A DNA stretch of 64,000 nt from Cinnamomum chago (taxonomy: Eukaryota; Streptophyta; Magnoliopsida; Laurales; Lauraceae). Location of the stretch: positions 15,508,501 to 15,572,500 of the forward strand of contig CP142454.1 in assembly GCA_038049695.1 (NCBI GenBank), read 5' to 3'. The notes under the pieces are model-generated. The model was not told the DNA's origin, ran no database searches, and worked only from the letters and a program-made list of their open reading frames with translations. Both the position numbers and the translations under genes were made by a program. Below, in pieces: positions 61,740 through 64,000 of the stretch (positions within the stretch are counted from its first letter, which is position 1; each line of letters begins with the position of its first letter).

Positions 61740-64000
61740 AGGATGCTCTAAAACTTAAAAAAAAATCCAATACATCAATTAGAGTAGGAGAAAATGAGGA
61801 ATGATCGTATGTTGCCATAACCGCAGTGTTGTTGTGGTTTGTTATTTGATTTAAGCATTGTGAGACTTATGTTTGCTTTTAGCAATGCCTCTCATGGCAC
61901 ATGTCAAACTCATTCATTAGGCATGAGGCTTTCATTAAAATGAAACTTGGGACATCCTAAAACTATAGGACACGTGACATAAATGAATCGTGGCATTATT
62001 TAAATAGAGAGCGATATGTGATATGAGTGGATTGAATCAAATAAATGGAAATATGGATTAAAAGAGGTGAAAGTAGCTATCGCAACTATGACACCAAATT
62101 TGACCATAAATGCTCAAATTTACAAGGTCGATCCAGCATACGTTGTTTGAAACCTGCCATGAAAAATCAAATATGGTTGGAGCCCGACCGATTTAGTCAG
62201 AATGGAGGTCCCAAAACATACAATGATAGAATGAGCACTTGTAAGACGTATTGGGCCCTTGTAAAACTTTGAAGTATATCTTGTCCAACCAACTCAAAGA
62301 CATTTTTTTTTTTATTGCTAACATGCCTTGAATCCACAAACATCAGGTTACAATAGTGAGTAATATGCCGAGCTCTTGTAATTGGATACTATGAAAACAT
62401 GAGAGACTAATTAAGACCTTAAAGGTCTGTTTTATAGTAAGAATCTAAAGAATTTCAAATGCCCTCAAAATCTCATTAGAATTCTCAAATGCCAATTTCC
62501 AAAAACCTTTTGAGACTTCGGAATTTGGAGCATTTCAAACGCTATTTTAGATACTTCAAAATTCTCTCTATAAAAAAAAAAAAATTAAGGAGACACCTAA
62601 CATGCATTTAAAATCATCAAAAATGTAAACTATGGAGTTGTGGAAAACATCACAGCAGACAGATGAGATAAAACTTTAATAATGATAACATATATAGTTC
62701 TATTAAGAAGAATATTTACAGGGAAACTAGAGCTCACAAAACTGCACCCCAACTTGAGAAGGCCACAGCTAAAAATTACAAAGCCAAAATCAATTCTAAG
62801 ATTCTAAATACTCTCATGGTTGCCCATTACCCAAACCATAATTTCCTGACTTCTTCTGTTTGTCGTTTTGTAGTTGGTTCTTTGAATTTCTCTTTACCAA
62901 AAGAACTACTTCCATTTGTCTTGATGCTTTGCATGCGCAAGCTCACATCTCTCTTTTTATCTCTCCTCTCCCTCCCTCTCATATATATACACGCCTGCCT
63001 CTACCTTTAATCATGAAAATTACCGGATCAACGTACTTCCCTCTCTATGGTTGCCCCTCTCAGACATGTCACCCACTTGTGTATCCATTTCAATGAGTTC
63101 ATTGTCTCTGTCAATTTAGGGTCTCTTTCTTCATGGATATTGCTGGCATCACGTTTGGATTAAGTTTAAACAGTCACATCATATCCTTACCCATGTATAG
63201 CCAATATCCACTACTTACCCATGTATAGCCAATATCCACTACTTCAATACACTCCCCAGGGAGTGTAATTTGGGGCAATCTTCCAGTAGTTGGATGAGTG
63301 TCAATGTAATGTGATGTTGATGGTTTGGATGTAGCAAAGATGGGCCTGACATGTGTCAAATAGTTGGTGCAATAGAATCTTGTCAGTGGGATATGATCAA
63401 TTCTTCAAAAATAAAGAAGAAAAAGAAAAGAAAAAAAAACCATCAAACAAATGTATAATGAGTCCAGGATAAACATGAGAAAGCCTAGTGAAAAGGGGTG
63501 CCTCATCTCATTCAGCCACTAGGGATTTGATCATCCAATTGGTGGAAAGGTTGTTACCACATGTGCTGTACCACAGATCCAACTTAGAAAAAGAAAGCCA
63601 TGTGATGAGCTCGATGGGCCTAAGACCTAAGATCTATTAAATGTATAATGAGCTCTATGGGCCTAAGATCTAAGCCCCTACTTTGAAAACTCAAGCCCCA
63701 AACCCTGAATCTTGGTCTAGCTTGCTGCAATTAAATCATAATTCGGTGGACTCATTTAGGCCTAAGTTATTAGTAGACCCACTGATAGCCCAACAAAGTT
63801 TGAGCTCCCTAATGGGTTTCATCATTGGATATAGAAATGAAATCCGATTGGAGGTCAGTTTGGGCCCATTGTGTACCTGGACCCCACAACCCAATTACTA
63901 AAGAGGGACCCACATTTGGACCTAAATCCAATATGGGCAGAGGCAGAGCCCATAAGTTGTAGCACCTGTAACCATACTTGAAGCAAATTAAAGACCTAAA
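61740..64000. other. Intergenic stretch to the window end, no gene recognised
   Basis: AT-rich sequence with short frames and no recognisable domain. A perfect 28-bp tandem duplication (TTACCCATGTATAGCCAATA...) lies at 63187-63242, and GATGAGCTC/AATGAGCTC...ATGGGCCTAAGA phrases repeat near 63604 and 63650. Confidence 0.55.
63187..63242. repeat. 28-bp perfect tandem duplication
   Basis: TTACCCATGTATAGCCAATA followed by TCCACTAC occurs twice with no difference. Confidence 0.95.

Overview
This window looks like nuclear DNA from a flowering plant, probably woody. It carries plant-only gene families (a plastid ADP-glucose pyrophosphorylase large subunit, a SABATH methyltransferase, a DUF4408/DUF761 protein). 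Introns are GT-AG and mostly long and AT-rich. There are many small DNA transposons, a tRNA-derived SINE family, decayed LTR retrotransposons and (GA)n/(AT)n microsatellites. The sequence alone does not fix the species.

Four protein-coding genes can be supported exon by exon. (1) Positions 1-8031, minus strand: the 5' half (eight exons, 292 codons) of an ADP-glucose pyrophosphorylase large subunit; its 3' half lies beyond base 1. (2) Positions 21805-31086, minus strand: a complete ten-exon TSR3 gene (275 aa), the 18S rRNA aminocarboxypropyltransferase. One of its introns starts with GA instead of GT. (3) Positions 33011-33688, plus strand: a single-exon 225-aa membrane-anchored DUF4408/DUF761 protein with a TATA box. 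It lies head-to-head with TSR3 about 1.9 kb away. (4) Positions 47579-57137, minus strand: a complete four-exon SABATH carboxyl methyltransferase (364 aa) with a 7.1-kb second intron.

The rest is transposon-rich. A 569-bp hAT-type element has a perfect 8-bp target duplication (14549-15117). A Tourist-like element has TAA duplications (19201-20121). Two MITE families have several copies each, some lying next to each other. Three copies of one SINE family are present, the youngest with a 12-bp target duplication (59684-59888). There are probable solo LTRs of Gypsy type (about 45.8-46.5 kb) and Copia type (about 58.2-59.2 kb), and a Copia pre-integrase fragment (46663-46851). The 33.7-45.7 kb and 59-64 kb stretches hold no gene I can support. 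The four genes are functionally unrelated (starch synthesis, ribosome maturation, unknown membrane role, small-molecule methylation), and nothing suggests a cluster.

I found no clearly new biological system. The items most worth a second look are the decayed tandem copy of the AGPase exon 8, the GA splice donor in TSR3, the missing basic residue in the AGPase nucleotide loop, and the (CT)n tract directly after the SABATH exon 2 donor.
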